From contig CAMLGG010000039.1 in the NCBI GenBank assembly GCA_946479475.1, positions 1 through 29,013 of the forward strand: DNA of 29,013 nt, written 5' to 3'. The notes beneath the pieces were generated by a model. That model was given only the letters and a program-made list of their open reading frames with translations, had not been told where the DNA came from and did no database searches. Shown piece by piece: positions 7,187-13,809 of the stretch. This stretch comes from an uncultured Ideonella sp. (GTDB lineage: Bacteria; Pseudomonadota; Gammaproteobacteria; Burkholderiales; Burkholderiaceae). Position 1 is the first letter of the stretch; each line of letters starts with the position of its first letter. Made by a program: the position numbers and the translations under genes.

Positions 7187-7933
7187 ATGGCCGACACCAC
7201 TCCGGACAGCGGCAGCGTCGTCGCCCGCCTGCGCCGGCTGATCGACGAGGGCCGGTATCCGGCCGGCACCCGCCTGGCCGAGATTCCGGTGGCCGAGGCG
7301 CTCGGGGTCTCGCGCACGCCGGTGCGCCTGGCGTTCCGCACGCTCGCGCAGGAGGGCCTGTTGCAGCCGCACGGCAAGCGCGGCTTCGTGGTGAGGGAGT
7401 TCTCGGAGGCCGACGTGCAATGCGCGGTGGAGGTGCGCGGCGCCCTCGAAGGCCTGGCCGCGCGGCGCCTGGCGGAGCGGGGGCTGCCGCCGGAAGTCGA
7501 AGCTGCCTTGCTGCAATGCCTGGCCGACGGCGAACGCGTGCTGGCCAAGGGGCATCTCGAGGAGGAGGACGTGGGCGCCTGGGGCGAGCTGAACCATCGC
7601 TTCCACACGGCCATCGTCGGCGCGGCGGGCAGCCCGGTGATCGCCGACGCCATCGCACGCAACGACCACCTGCCCTTCGCCTCGGCAGACTCGATCACGC
7701 TCGACCTATCAGCCCTGGACCGCGAGTACCGCAAGCTGCAGCTGGCCCAGGCGCACCACCAGCTGGTGGTGGAGGCCCTGCAGCGTCGCGAATCGGCCCG
7801 GGTCGAGATGCTGATGCGCGAGCACGCCTACATCGGCCTGCGTTACGGGCAGTTGTTCGGCGACTTGAACACGAGCCCCTACGCCGCCTCCGGCGTCGGT
7901 CCCCCGACGGGATCAGCCGGCCGGACCCTATGA
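7187..7933 (+). CDS. vanR: GntR-family (FCD) repressor of vanillate demethylase, VanR
   Basis: The 248-residue regulator has an N-terminal winged helix-turn-helix of the GntR type (about 10-70, with EIPVAEALGVSRTPVRLAFRTL and the wing HGKRGFVV). The C-terminal FCD effector domain (about 75-225) holds the expected metal/effector-site residues: Asn136/His140, His190 or 191, and His213. It is divergent from vanA, and two sites of the VanR operator type lie between them. Vanillate is the expected effector, and release of the operator would switch on vanAB. The C-terminal 20 residues (after DLNTS) look like an added disordered tail. The family is certain; the name rests on the operator sequence and the neighbour. 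Confidence 0.9.
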   Translation: MADTTPDSGSVVARLRRLIDEGRYPAGTRLAEIPVAEALGVSRTPVRLAFRTLAQEGLLQPHGKRGFVVREFSEADVQCAVEVRGALEGLAARRLAERGLPPEVEAALLQCLADGERVLAKGHLEEEDVGAWGELNHRFHTAIVGAAGSPVIADAIARNDHLPFASADSITLDLSALDREYRKLQLAQAHHQLVVEALQRRESARVEMLMREHAYIGLRYGQLFGDLNTSPYAASGVGPPTGSAGRTL

Positions 7934-7941
7934 TCGGCGCA
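7929..7941 (+). promoter_or_regulatory. possible leaderless promoter of the MlaE-like gene
   Basis: TATGAT at 7929-7934 is a good -10 hexamer that overlaps the vanR stop. Its last base is seven bases before the A of the next ATG, which is where transcription would begin. A leaderless mRNA is therefore possible, and no ribosome binding site is seen. The -35 region is weak. Confidence 0.3.
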
Positions 7942-8744
7942 TGGCATCCACCAGCCACAAGACCGGTGCCTTCGCCGAACTCTCGCGCGCGGCCGCCCGC
8001 TGGCTGCTGGGCTGGTGGCGCATCGTCCACCTCGGCGCGGTCCTGATCGTCTTCTCGCTGTCGCCCGCCAGCTACGACGAGGCCCAGCGGGCCGCCGTCG
8101 CCCGCCATGCCTACCAGGGCACGGCGCCGGCGCTCGCGTGGTTCACCGTGTCGTCCGCCCTGCTCAGCCTCATCGTGATCCGCATCGTGCTGGTCACGGC
8201 GGTGAGCTACGGCCTTTCGCAGTACGCGCTGGAGATGATGGTGCGCGTGCTGGTGCTCGAGCTCATCCCGCTGGCGGCCGCGCTGTTCGCGGCGCTGCGC
8301 TGCACCTTGCCCCAGGCCGCCGAGGTCGCAGTCCTGCGCGCCCAGGGCGAGTGGGACAGGCAGGTGGCGCAAGGCCAGGACCCGGTGCGCCGCGAGGTGA
8401 TGCCGCGCGTCGTGGCGGGCGTGTTCTCGGTGTGCCTGCTGGCCGCAGTGAGCTGCGGGCTCACGCTGCTGCTGGCCTACCTCTCGGTGTACGGCTTTCG
8501 CACCAACGGCTTCGCGGCCTACACCCGCACCGTGGGCCACGTGTTCGATCCGGGCGTGGCGATGATCTTCACCTTGAAGATCCTCTTCTTCGCGCTGGCG
8601 GTGGCCCTGATCCCGGTCGCTTCGGTGCTGTACGACCGCCCGAATCCGCGTGCCGGAACGAGCACCGAGCTGCAGGGCCTGGTGAGAATGTTCTTCGTGC
8701 TGCTGCTGATCGAAGGCGCAGCGCTTGTCGGCAACTACTACTGA
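7941..8744 (+). CDS. MlaE-family ABC transporter permease (divergent)
   Basis: The 267-residue membrane protein is about the usual length of MlaE permeases. Hydrophobic segments lie near 28-44, 64-92, 98-119, 157-186, 207-232 and 249-265. The LELIPLAAALFAALR segment (106-120) corresponds to the conserved RELGPVLTALLVAGR region of MlaE, but with poor conservation. MlaE partners an MCE protein and an ATPase to move phospholipids between membranes, and the MCE protein follows immediately (13 bases between stop and start). No MlaF-type ATPase gene is in the window, so the ATPase must be encoded elsewhere or shared. It begins 7 bases after vanR, but the function is unrelated. Confidence 0.75.
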   Translation: MASTSHKTGAFAELSRAAARWLLGWWRIVHLGAVLIVFSLSPASYDEAQRAAVARHAYQGTAPALAWFTVSSALLSLIVIRIVLVTAVSYGLSQYALEMMVRVLVLELIPLAAALFAALRCTLPQAAEVAVLRAQGEWDRQVAQGQDPVRREVMPRVVAGVFSVCLLAAVSCGLTLLLAYLSVYGFRTNGFAAYTRTVGHVFDPGVAMIFTLKILFFALAVALIPVASVLYDRPNPRAGTSTELQGLVRMFFVLLLIEGAALVGNYY

Positions 8745-8757
8745 CCCCCGGCTTGAG

Positions 8758-9741
8758 ATGACGAACGAAGAGCATCCGCTCGCGCCGCCTGCACCTTCAG
8801 CCGTGCCCCCCGTGAGGAACGTGGAGGTCAAGGCACGCCTGCTGCTCCTGCTGCTCGTGGCGCTCATCTTCGGCGCGATCGGCTACCTCCTGTATGCCCG
8901 TGGCGCCTTCGAACGAACCCAGACCCTGGTGCTCGTGGCCGAGAACGCCGAAGGCGTGCGCGTCGGCATGGACCTGTCGTTCTCGGGCTTCCCCATCGGC
9001 CGCGTGCGCGGCCTGGCGCTCGGCGCGGATGGCAATGCACGGATCACCGTCGACGTCCCGGTCGACGAAGCCCACTGGCTGCGCACCAGCAGCGTGTTCA
9101 CGCTCGTGCGCAGCGTCATCGGCGGTACCAGCCTGCATGCCTATACCGGCGTGCCGACCGACCCGCCACTGCCCGACAAGGCTGAGCGCAAGGTGCTGAT
9201 CGGCGACACGGCCGCAGAGCTGCAGCGCGTCGTCACCGCGGCCAGCGAGCTGCTGCAGAACCTCAACCGCCTGACGGGCGAGGAGTCGCCGCTCGCCACC
9301 ACGCTCGCGAACCTGCAGGCGACGACCGAGCGGCTCAAGGGCAAGTACGGCGCGCTAGGCGTGCTGATGGGCAGCGACGAGGAGGCGGCGCGCATAGGCC
9401 AGACGCTGGCCCGCACCAATGCGCTGCTTGCGCGGCTGGATGGCGTCGTCGAGCATGCCGACCAGCAGCTGTTCGGGCCGCAGGGTGTGTCGACCGATGC
9501 CCGCGCTGCGATCCGCCAGCTGGAGGCGCTGCTGCGGGATGCACGCGGCTCGCTGCAGCAGCTCGATGCCGTGCTGAAGGAGGCGGAAAGCGTGGCCCGC
9601 AATGCCAAGGTGGCGACCACCGACCTCGGCACGCTGCGGGCCGAGGTCGAATCCAGCCTGCGCAAGGTGCAGCGGCTGGTCGACGAGCTCAACAGCAAGT
9701 GGCCCTTCGCACGCGAATCCGAGGAGTTGAAGCTGCCATGA
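8758..9741 (+). CDS. MlaD-family MCE-domain protein
   Basis: This 327-residue protein has one N-terminal membrane anchor (about 27-46), then a single MCE domain (about 55-130, with GVRVGMDLSFSGFPIGRVRGLALG). A long helical region rich in Leu, Ala and charged residues (about 145-315) follows, probably a coiled coil. MCE proteins form hexameric rings in the periplasm that carry lipids, and the helical extension is seen in the PqiB/YebT- or Mce-type tunnels. The preferred start is ATG 8758; a TTG at 8725 inside the permease gene is the alternative. The downstream lipoprotein overlaps its stop (ATGA), so the permease, MCE protein and lipoprotein form one transport unit. Confidence 0.85.
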   Translation: MTNEEHPLAPPAPSAVPPVRNVEVKARLLLLLLVALIFGAIGYLLYARGAFERTQTLVLVAENAEGVRVGMDLSFSGFPIGRVRGLALGADGNARITVDVPVDEAHWLRTSSVFTLVRSVIGGTSLHAYTGVPTDPPLPDKAERKVLIGDTAAELQRVVTAASELLQNLNRLTGEESPLATTLANLQATTERLKGKYGALGVLMGSDEEAARIGQTLARTNALLARLDGVVEHADQQLFGPQGVSTDARAAIRQLEALLRDARGSLQQLDAVLKEAESVARNAKVATTDLGTLRAEVESSLRKVQRLVDELNSKWPFARESEELKLP

Positions 9742-10415
9742 CCTTGCGAAGCCTGAAGCTGCTCGCCTTGAGCGCGGCGATAGCCTCCTGCTCCAGCGGC
9801 CCGGCCCCGCCCGCCTGGCAGGCCGATGCCCGCCAGGCCATCGAGGACGCGCAGGCGGCCTATCTCGAAGGCGACTCGGCCGCCGAGGCCCGGCACTTCG
9901 CGCGGGCTCGCGGCGAGATCGCCCGGACCGGTCGTCCTGCCTTGATGGCCCGGGCAGAGTTGATGCGCTGTGCGGCGCATGCCGCCAGCCTCGTCTTCGA
10001 GCCTTGCACCGGCTACGAAGCGCTGGCTTCGGACGCCGAGCCGGCCGAGAAGGCCTATGCGGCCTGGCTCTCCGGAAAGGCCGGCACGCAGGAGCTGGCG
10101 CTGCTGCCCGAGAACCAGCGGCCGTTGGCAAGCGCCGGCAGCGATGCCGCCTCGGCCCTCGCGGCACTGCAGAAGGAGCCTCAGCCGCTGTCGCGCCTGC
10201 TGGCCGCGGCCTTGATGCTCCAGGCCGGGCGGGCCAGCCCCGCGATCGCCGCCCTGGCGGTGGACACCGCCTCGGAGCAGGGCTGGCGCCGCCCGCTGCT
10301 CGCGTGGCTGCAGGTGCAGCGCGAGCGCGCACGGCAGGCCGGCGACGAGGCCGAGGCCGCGCGGCTGCAGCGCAGGATCGACCTGGTCCTGGGACCGGCT
10401 GCTTCGGCACGTTGA
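9738..10415 (+). CDS. lipoprotein of the MCE transport operon, function unknown
   Basis: The 225-residue protein begins with a lipoprotein signal, MTLRSLKLLALSAAIAS followed by Cys18, so it should be a lipid-anchored envelope protein. The mature part is almost all helical and Ala/Leu/Glu-rich, with spacing like TPR-type helical repeats (pairs of helices ending in AR, ARH, ARA). No domain is recognised. The ATG overlaps the MlaD-type gene's stop, which ties it to that system. It may be the outer-membrane-side partner of the MCE protein, but unlike MlaA it lacks any recognisable MlaA sequence. Confidence 0.6.
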   Translation: MTLRSLKLLALSAAIASCSSGPAPPAWQADARQAIEDAQAAYLEGDSAAEARHFARARGEIARTGRPALMARAELMRCAAHAASLVFEPCTGYEALASDAEPAEKAYAAWLSGKAGTQELALLPENQRPLASAGSDAASALAALQKEPQPLSRLLAAALMLQAGRASPAIAALAVDTASEQGWRRPLLAWLQVQRERARQAGDEAEAARLQRRIDLVLGPAASAR

Positions 10416-10421
10416 GCGCGC

Positions 10422-10438
10422 ATGACCTGCAAGGTCAT
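10422..10438. promoter_or_regulatory. 7-3-7 inverted repeat upstream of the orphan subunit c gene
   Basis: ATGACCT-GCA-AGGTCAT is perfectly symmetrical, six bases after the lipoprotein stop and about 60 bases before the GTG of the subunit c-like gene. It could be an operator or a short hairpin. It has the same 7-3-7 form as the repeat at 923-939 but a different sequence. Confidence 0.3.
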
Positions 10439-10498
10439 CGCCAGCGCGAAGCCGCGCGGCCACACTGGGTCATCGTCAACCACCCCCAGGAGCCGGCC

Positions 10499-10738
10499 GT
10501 GTCCGCCGACCTCATGCTTCCCCTCGCCGTCGCCTTGCTCATCGGCATCCCGGCCTTCGGGTCGTGCATAGGCATTGGCCTGGCGACGATGAAGTTCCTC
10601 GAAGGCGCCGCGCGCCAGCCGGAGCTGATCCCGCAGCTGCAGACGCGCTACTTCCTCGGGGTCGGCGTGACCGACGGCGCCTTCATCATCGCCACCGGCA
10701 TCGGCCTGTGGTTCGCCACCGCCAATCCGTTCAAGTGA
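10499..10738 (+). CDS. stand-alone ATP synthase F0 subunit c paralogue (AtpE-like)
   Basis: The 79-residue two-helix protein follows the betaproteobacterial subunit c pattern. Helix 1 is Gly-rich, with [15 protein letters not shown]. The polar loop [13 protein letters not shown] contains the Arg-Gln-Pro turn. Helix 2 has the proton-carrying Asp59 (VTDGAF, aligned to LIDAAF of AtpE), and the C-terminus ends in ANPF followed by a Lys. All residues needed for ion translocation are there, yet no other atp gene is near, so it is an extra copy outside the ATP synthase operon. The start is a GTG; the in-frame ATG at 10514 would give a shorter N-terminus. Its stop overlaps the convergent oxidoreductase. 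Whether it enters the c-ring or has another membrane role is unknown. Confidence 0.85.
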   Translation: MSADLMLPLAVALLIGIPAFGSCIGIGLATMKFLEGAARQPELIPQLQTRYFLGVGVTDGAFIIATGIGLWFATANPFK

Positions 10739-11732
10739 GCTCGCGGGGCTGCAGCCCGGCCGCCTCGGCGATCAGCTCGATCGAGCGCCTGCGCGCGGCC
10801 GGGTCGAAGACCGCCGAGACGATCATCAGCTCGTCGGCCCGGGTCTCCTCGACGAAGCGCTGCAGGCCCGCCTTCACCGTCTGCGGCGAGCCGACGACGG
10901 AGCAGGCGAGCATGCCCTCGGCGTGGTGCCTTTCCTCCGGCGTCCAGTAGCGGTCGATGTCCTCGATCGGCGGCGGGAAGAGGCCGCGCCTGTTGCGGAC
11001 CATGTTGGTGAAGGCCTGCTGCTGCGAGGTGAACAGATGCCGGGCCTGTTCATCCGTCTCGGCCGCGATCACGTTCAGGCCCACCATCGCATGCGGCTTC
11101 GCGCACTGAGCCGAGGGGCGGAAGGTGCTGCGGTAGACCTGCAGCGCGGATGGCAGCGCCTGCGGCGCGAAGTGGGAGGCGAAGGCATACGGCAGGCCGA
11201 GCGCGGCCCCGAGCTGCGCGCCATACAGGCTGGAGCCCAGGATCCAAAGCGGCACGCGCAGGCCCGCACCCGGCACCGCGCGGATCTTCTGCCCTTCCTG
11301 GGCCGGCTCGAAGAAGGCCTGCAGCTCCTGCACGTCCTGCGCGAATCGGTCGGCGGCGCGCGGGTCGCGCCGCAGCGCCAGCGTGGTCAGCGTGTCGGTG
11401 CCCGGGGCGCGCCCGAGGCCGAGGTCGATGCGGCCCGGGTAGAGCGACTCCAGCGTGCCGAACTGCTCGGCGATGACGAGGGGCGAATGGTTGGGCAGCA
11501 TCACGCCGCCGGCGCCGACGCGTATCTGCGAAGTCCCCTGGGCCAGGTAGCCGATCACGACCGAGGTCGCGGCGCTCGCGATGCCGGTCATGTTGTGGTG
11601 CTCGGCGACCCAGTAGCGGGTGTAGCCGAGGCGGTCGGCGCTGCGGGCGAGTTCGAGGCTGCGATGCAGGGCTTCGGCCGCGGTGGATCCCAGCGTCACC
11701 GGGACCAGGTCGAGAAGGGAAAGAGGTGGCAT
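10731..11732 (-). CDS. luciferase-like (LLM class) flavin-dependent oxidoreductase
   Basis: The 333-residue protein is a bacterial-luciferase-like monooxygenase of the MsnO8 type. Typical segments are SLLDLVPV at the start, [19 protein letters not shown] (about 30-48), [44 protein letters not shown] (about 70-115), and [12 protein letters not shown] near the C-terminus. These proteins use reduced FMN from a separate reductase to oxidise an organic substrate, which cannot be told from sequence. The start is ATG 11732; a TTG nine bases upstream is also open. It is divergent from the DUF3297 gene with about 50 bases between, and its end overlaps the subunit c-like gene tail to tail by 8 bases. 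Confidence 0.85.
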   Translation of the reverse strand: MPPLSLLDLVPVTLGSTAAEALHRSLELARSADRLGYTRYWVAEHHNMTGIASAATSVVIGYLAQGTSQIRVGAGGVMLPNHSPLVIAEQFGTLESLYPGRIDLGLGRAPGTDTLTTLALRRDPRAADRFAQDVQELQAFFEPAQEGQKIRAVPGAGLRVPLWILGSSLYGAQLGAALGLPYAFASHFAPQALPSALQVYRSTFRPSAQCAKPHAMVGLNVIAAETDEQARHLFTSQQQAFTNMVRNRRGLFPPPIEDIDRYWTPEERHHAEGMLACSVVGSPQTVKAGLQRFVEETRADELMIVSAVFDPAARRRSIELIAEAAGLQPRELT

Positions 11733-11783
11733 GGCGGACAATGCTGCCCCAACCCTTCCAACCCCATCACTTCAGAGGATTCG

Positions 11784-12044
11784 ATGAGCGAGACGCCAGC
11801 CGCCCAGCCCGCGCCGCCCCCGCTGCCCGACCGCCTTTCGGTCGAGCCGACCAGCCCGCACTACGTGCCGGCCATCTTCGAGCACGAAGTCGGCATCCGC
11901 TTCAACGGCAAGGAGCGCCACGACGTCGAGGAGTACTGCATCAGCGAAGGCTGGATCCGCGTGCCGGCCGGCAAGGCCAAGGACCGCAAGGGCAACCCGC
12001 TGATGATCAAGCTCAAGGGGCAGGTGGAGGCGTTCTACCGCTGA
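11784..12044 (+). CDS. DUF3297 family small protein
   Basis: This is an 86-residue cytoplasmic protein of the DUF3297 family. The conserved core runs from DRLSVEPTSPHY through GIRFNGKERHDVEEYCISEGWIRV to DRKGNPLMIKLKG. The N-terminal 15 residues are Ala/Pro-rich and not conserved. AGAGGA sits five bases before the ATG as ribosome binding site. No biochemical role is known. It is a single-gene unit divergent from the LLM oxidoreductase, and downstream lies a repeat-bearing intergenic stretch. Confidence 0.85.
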   Translation: MSETPAAQPAPPPLPDRLSVEPTSPHYVPAIFEHEVGIRFNGKERHDVEEYCISEGWIRVPAGKAKDRKGNPLMIKLKGQVEAFYR

Positions 12045-12074
12045 ATGCCGCTCATCGAGGCCACAGACCCTGGG

Positions 12075-12100
12075 CCCTTCGACAGGCTCAGGGCGAACGG
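12075..12100. repeat. REP-like dispersed palindromic repeat
   Basis: This stretch contains CCTTCGACAGGCTCAGGGCG followed by AACGG. It is an imperfect palindrome (TTCG…CGAA ends) and matches from memory a dispersed intergenic repeat common in Burkholderiales and related bacteria. It lies between convergent genes, the usual place for such elements, where it may act as a transcript end or mRNA stabiliser. Confidence 0.6.
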
Positions 12101-12101
12101 A

Positions 12102-12141
12102 ATGGTGGGTGCCGACCGGAAGGCATGGTGGGTGCCGACCG
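12102..12141. repeat. direct repeat, two 17-base copies with 23-base period
   Basis: ATGGTGGGTGCCGACCG occurs at 12102-12118 and again at 12125-12141, right after the REP-like element. A degraded third unit (GGTTGGGGGCCG) follows. No gene is seen in 12045-12181; the two repeats account for most of it. Confidence 0.7.
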
Positions 12142-12181
12142 AACGGGCTGGTTGGGGGCCGCAGTCTCCTCTTCGACCAGT

Positions 12182-13198
12182 TCAGCGTGAAGTGGACCAA
12201 GCGTCTTCCACCTCGGCGCGCAGCTCGTCCTCGCGGCCGCGGTAGCGCGGCGAGAAGTGGAAGGGCACGACCTTTTTCGCGTTCAGCCGCCGAGCGATCT
12301 CGCCGGCCTGGCGCGCGGTCAGGTGGTTCTTGCGCTGCGCGTGGTCACGGTCGGCGTCCAGGAAGACAGACTCGATGTAGAGCAGGTCCGCGTCCGATAG
12401 CAGCACCTCCAGCTGGGCGATGTTCGACTCGGTGAAGCGCAGGTCGGTCACGTAGCCGATGCGCCGGCCGGGCACCGTGTCCAGCACCACGGGGCGCAAT
12501 TCCCCGACGCACCGCACTTCGCGGTGCGCGCCCCCGCGGTCCTGCCAGACCAGGTCGATGGGCGTGTCGTCCGATGCGCCTGCCAGCACGGCCGACTTGA
12601 GCTCGCGCAGCCAGGCGCCCGTGGCAAGGCCCATCTCGGCGATGCGCTCCGCGCGGACCCGCAACTGCGCCGTCTCCTCGATCGCGAAGGCAAGCACCGG
12701 CATCTCGTGGTCGACGATGCGCGCACGAACCTGGAACAGCGGGTCGGCCAGGAGCAGGTCGCTCGCTTCGGGTGCATCTTGCGGCGCGTCCTCGCGCACG
12801 AAGAGCCGCCTGCTGTCGAATCGGGCGCGCCGGCGGGAGCCGTCGACCTCCAGCGAGTGCGCCTCGATGACCATCGGCACCTCGTAGCGATGCACCACGT
12901 TCCACGTGTAGGCGCGCAGCTTGTGCTCGACCTGCTTGACGAAGCCCGGCCCGCCCCACAGCGCCCAGTGCGGCATCCGGCCCAGGCCCAGCGCGAGCAG
13001 GTGGTCGAAGCCCGCGAAGTGGTCCATGTGGGTGTGGCTGACGAACGCGTCAGTCACGCGGAGCAGCAGCCGCGGTGCGAGCGCGCCGATGCCGCCGAGG
13101 TCGAAAAGCAGCGCGCGGCGCTCGTCCCTCAGGTCGGCCACGAGACCGGGCTCGTTGGCCGTCGGGTCGACGAGGTGGAGATCGAGCGTCGTGCGCAC
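12182..13198 (-). CDS. RNase Z-like metallo-beta-lactamase-fold hydrolase
   Basis: The 338-residue MBL-fold protein has the zinc motif SHTHMDHFAGF (His55, His57, Asp59, His60). Near the end it has PFHFSPRY, the HFSxRY-type signature of the tRNase Z family. LDTVPGRRIGYVTDLRFTESN supplies the bridging Asp in the GYVTD segment. Homology is with ribonuclease Z, which trims tRNA 3' ends, but it is longer and more divergent than housekeeping enzymes. A phosphodiesterase or other hydrolase role is equally possible. The start is a GTG at 13198, chosen because family sequence begins there and the upstream gene stops at 13215. The longer open frame runs inside that neighbour. Confidence 0.75.
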   Translation of the reverse strand: MRTTLDLHLVDPTANEPGLVADLRDERRALLFDLGGIGALAPRLLLRVTDAFVSHTHMDHFAGFDHLLALGLGRMPHWALWGGPGFVKQVEHKLRAYTWNVVHRYEVPMVIEAHSLEVDGSRRRARFDSRRLFVREDAPQDAPEASDLLLADPLFQVRARIVDHEMPVLAFAIEETAQLRVRAERIAEMGLATGAWLRELKSAVLAGASDDTPIDLVWQDRGGAHREVRCVGELRPVVLDTVPGRRIGYVTDLRFTESNIAQLEVLLSDADLLYIESVFLDADRDHAQRKNHLTARQAGEIARRLNAKKVVPFHFSPRYRGREDELRAEVEDAWSTSR

Positions 13199-13214
13199 AG
13201 GCAGCGCCGGGGGC

Positions 13215-13598
13215 TCAGGGTCGGGGCGGCTTCGGCGGGGGTGGCGGTGGCGGTGGGCGTGGCCGGACGAAAGCGCGCCAGACCGTGAACTCCACTTCCT
13301 CGCTGGTCGCGAGTTCGCGGTCCTGATCATCGAGCAGGACCACCCGCAGGCGATGGACGCCGCGCGGCACGTCCTCGAGCTGGAAGGCCGGCGCTTCCTG
13401 CACGGGCCCCAGCGGCTCGCCATCCACCATGGGCTGCAGGCGGGCGCCGGGAGGAAGGTCTGCCACGACCACGCCGACGAGGCCCTGGTTGTCATGGATG
13501 ACCTGCCCCGGCTGCGGCGCCGCGATGTGCAGCGAGGCCGCGAGCGCGCCGCTGCCGGCCAGCAGGCCGGCAGCGAGCAGGCAGGCCAGGCGCTTCAT
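13215..13598 (-). CDS. small exported Ig-like protein with polyproline tail
   Basis: The 127-residue protein starts with a clear Sec signal peptide (MKRLACLLAAGLLAGSGALA). The mature part is a single beta-sandwich-like domain (PQPGQVIHDNQG…VDGEPLG…FQLEDVPRGVHRLRVVLLDDQDRELATSEEVEFTV). It ends in RPRP, eight prolines and KPPRP. The domain pattern resembles the C-terminal Ig-like part of some DUF4124-type periplasmic proteins. It starts upstream of and is 16 bases from the MBL gene, so they are probably co-transcribed. No function is recognised. The polyproline run may stall ribosomes and need EF-P. Confidence 0.65.
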   Translation of the reverse strand: MKRLACLLAAGLLAGSGALAASLHIAAPQPGQVIHDNQGLVGVVVADLPPGARLQPMVDGEPLGPVQEAPAFQLEDVPRGVHRLRVVLLDDQDRELATSEEVEFTVWRAFVRPRPPPPPPPPKPPRP

Positions 13599-13614
13599 GG
13601 CGCCCCTCCCGCTG

Positions 13615-13692
13615 TCAGTGGAAGAAGAAGTAGATCAGCACCAGCACGATGGCCGGGACACCCAGTAGCCAGGCGAGGAAGTACTTGCCCAT
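13615..13692 (-). CDS. 25-residue single-pass membrane protein
   Basis: A short open frame encodes MGKYFLAWLLGVPAIVLVLI followed by YFFFH and a TGA stop. It is one hydrophobic helix with a Lys near the N-terminus, so it should sit in the inner membrane with the N-terminus inside. The ribosome binding site GGAG is six bases before the ATG (GGAGCGGACC-ATG). Similar tiny proteins are, to my recollection, conserved in Burkholderiales without a known role. The site lies in a perfect 9-bp stem (13694-13738). The next gene in the same direction begins 17 bases on. Confidence 0.65.
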   Translation of the reverse strand: MGKYFLAWLLGVPAIVLVLIYFFFH

Positions 13693-13693
13693 G

Positions 13694-13738
13694 GTCCGCT
13701 CCGTTGGTTTGACGATGAGCCAAAGCGTAGGAGCGGAC
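13694..13738 (-). promoter_or_regulatory. hairpin that would bury the ribosome binding site of the 25-residue protein
   Basis: GTCCGCTCC (13694-13702) and GGAGCGGAC (13730-13738) are perfect inverted copies. An inner TTGG/CCAA pair (13704-13707 with 13720-13723) extends the fold. On the minus-strand RNA the 3' arm reads GGAGCGGAC and is directly followed by C and AUG, so the Shine-Dalgarno sequence is fully paired. This could be a thermosensor-like or other translational switch, or alternatively a DNA operator. Confidence 0.45.
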
Positions 13739-13809
13739 GCGGGCGCAAGGTGGCGGCCGAATCCGCGATGCGGCGTAGGACTTCGCCTCTACTGTGTCCA
13801 TGCCGGCTG

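Noticed and set aside
10422..10438. Intrinsic terminator after the lipoprotein gene
   Set aside because: The stem is short and no T-run follows, so it is listed only as an inverted repeat.
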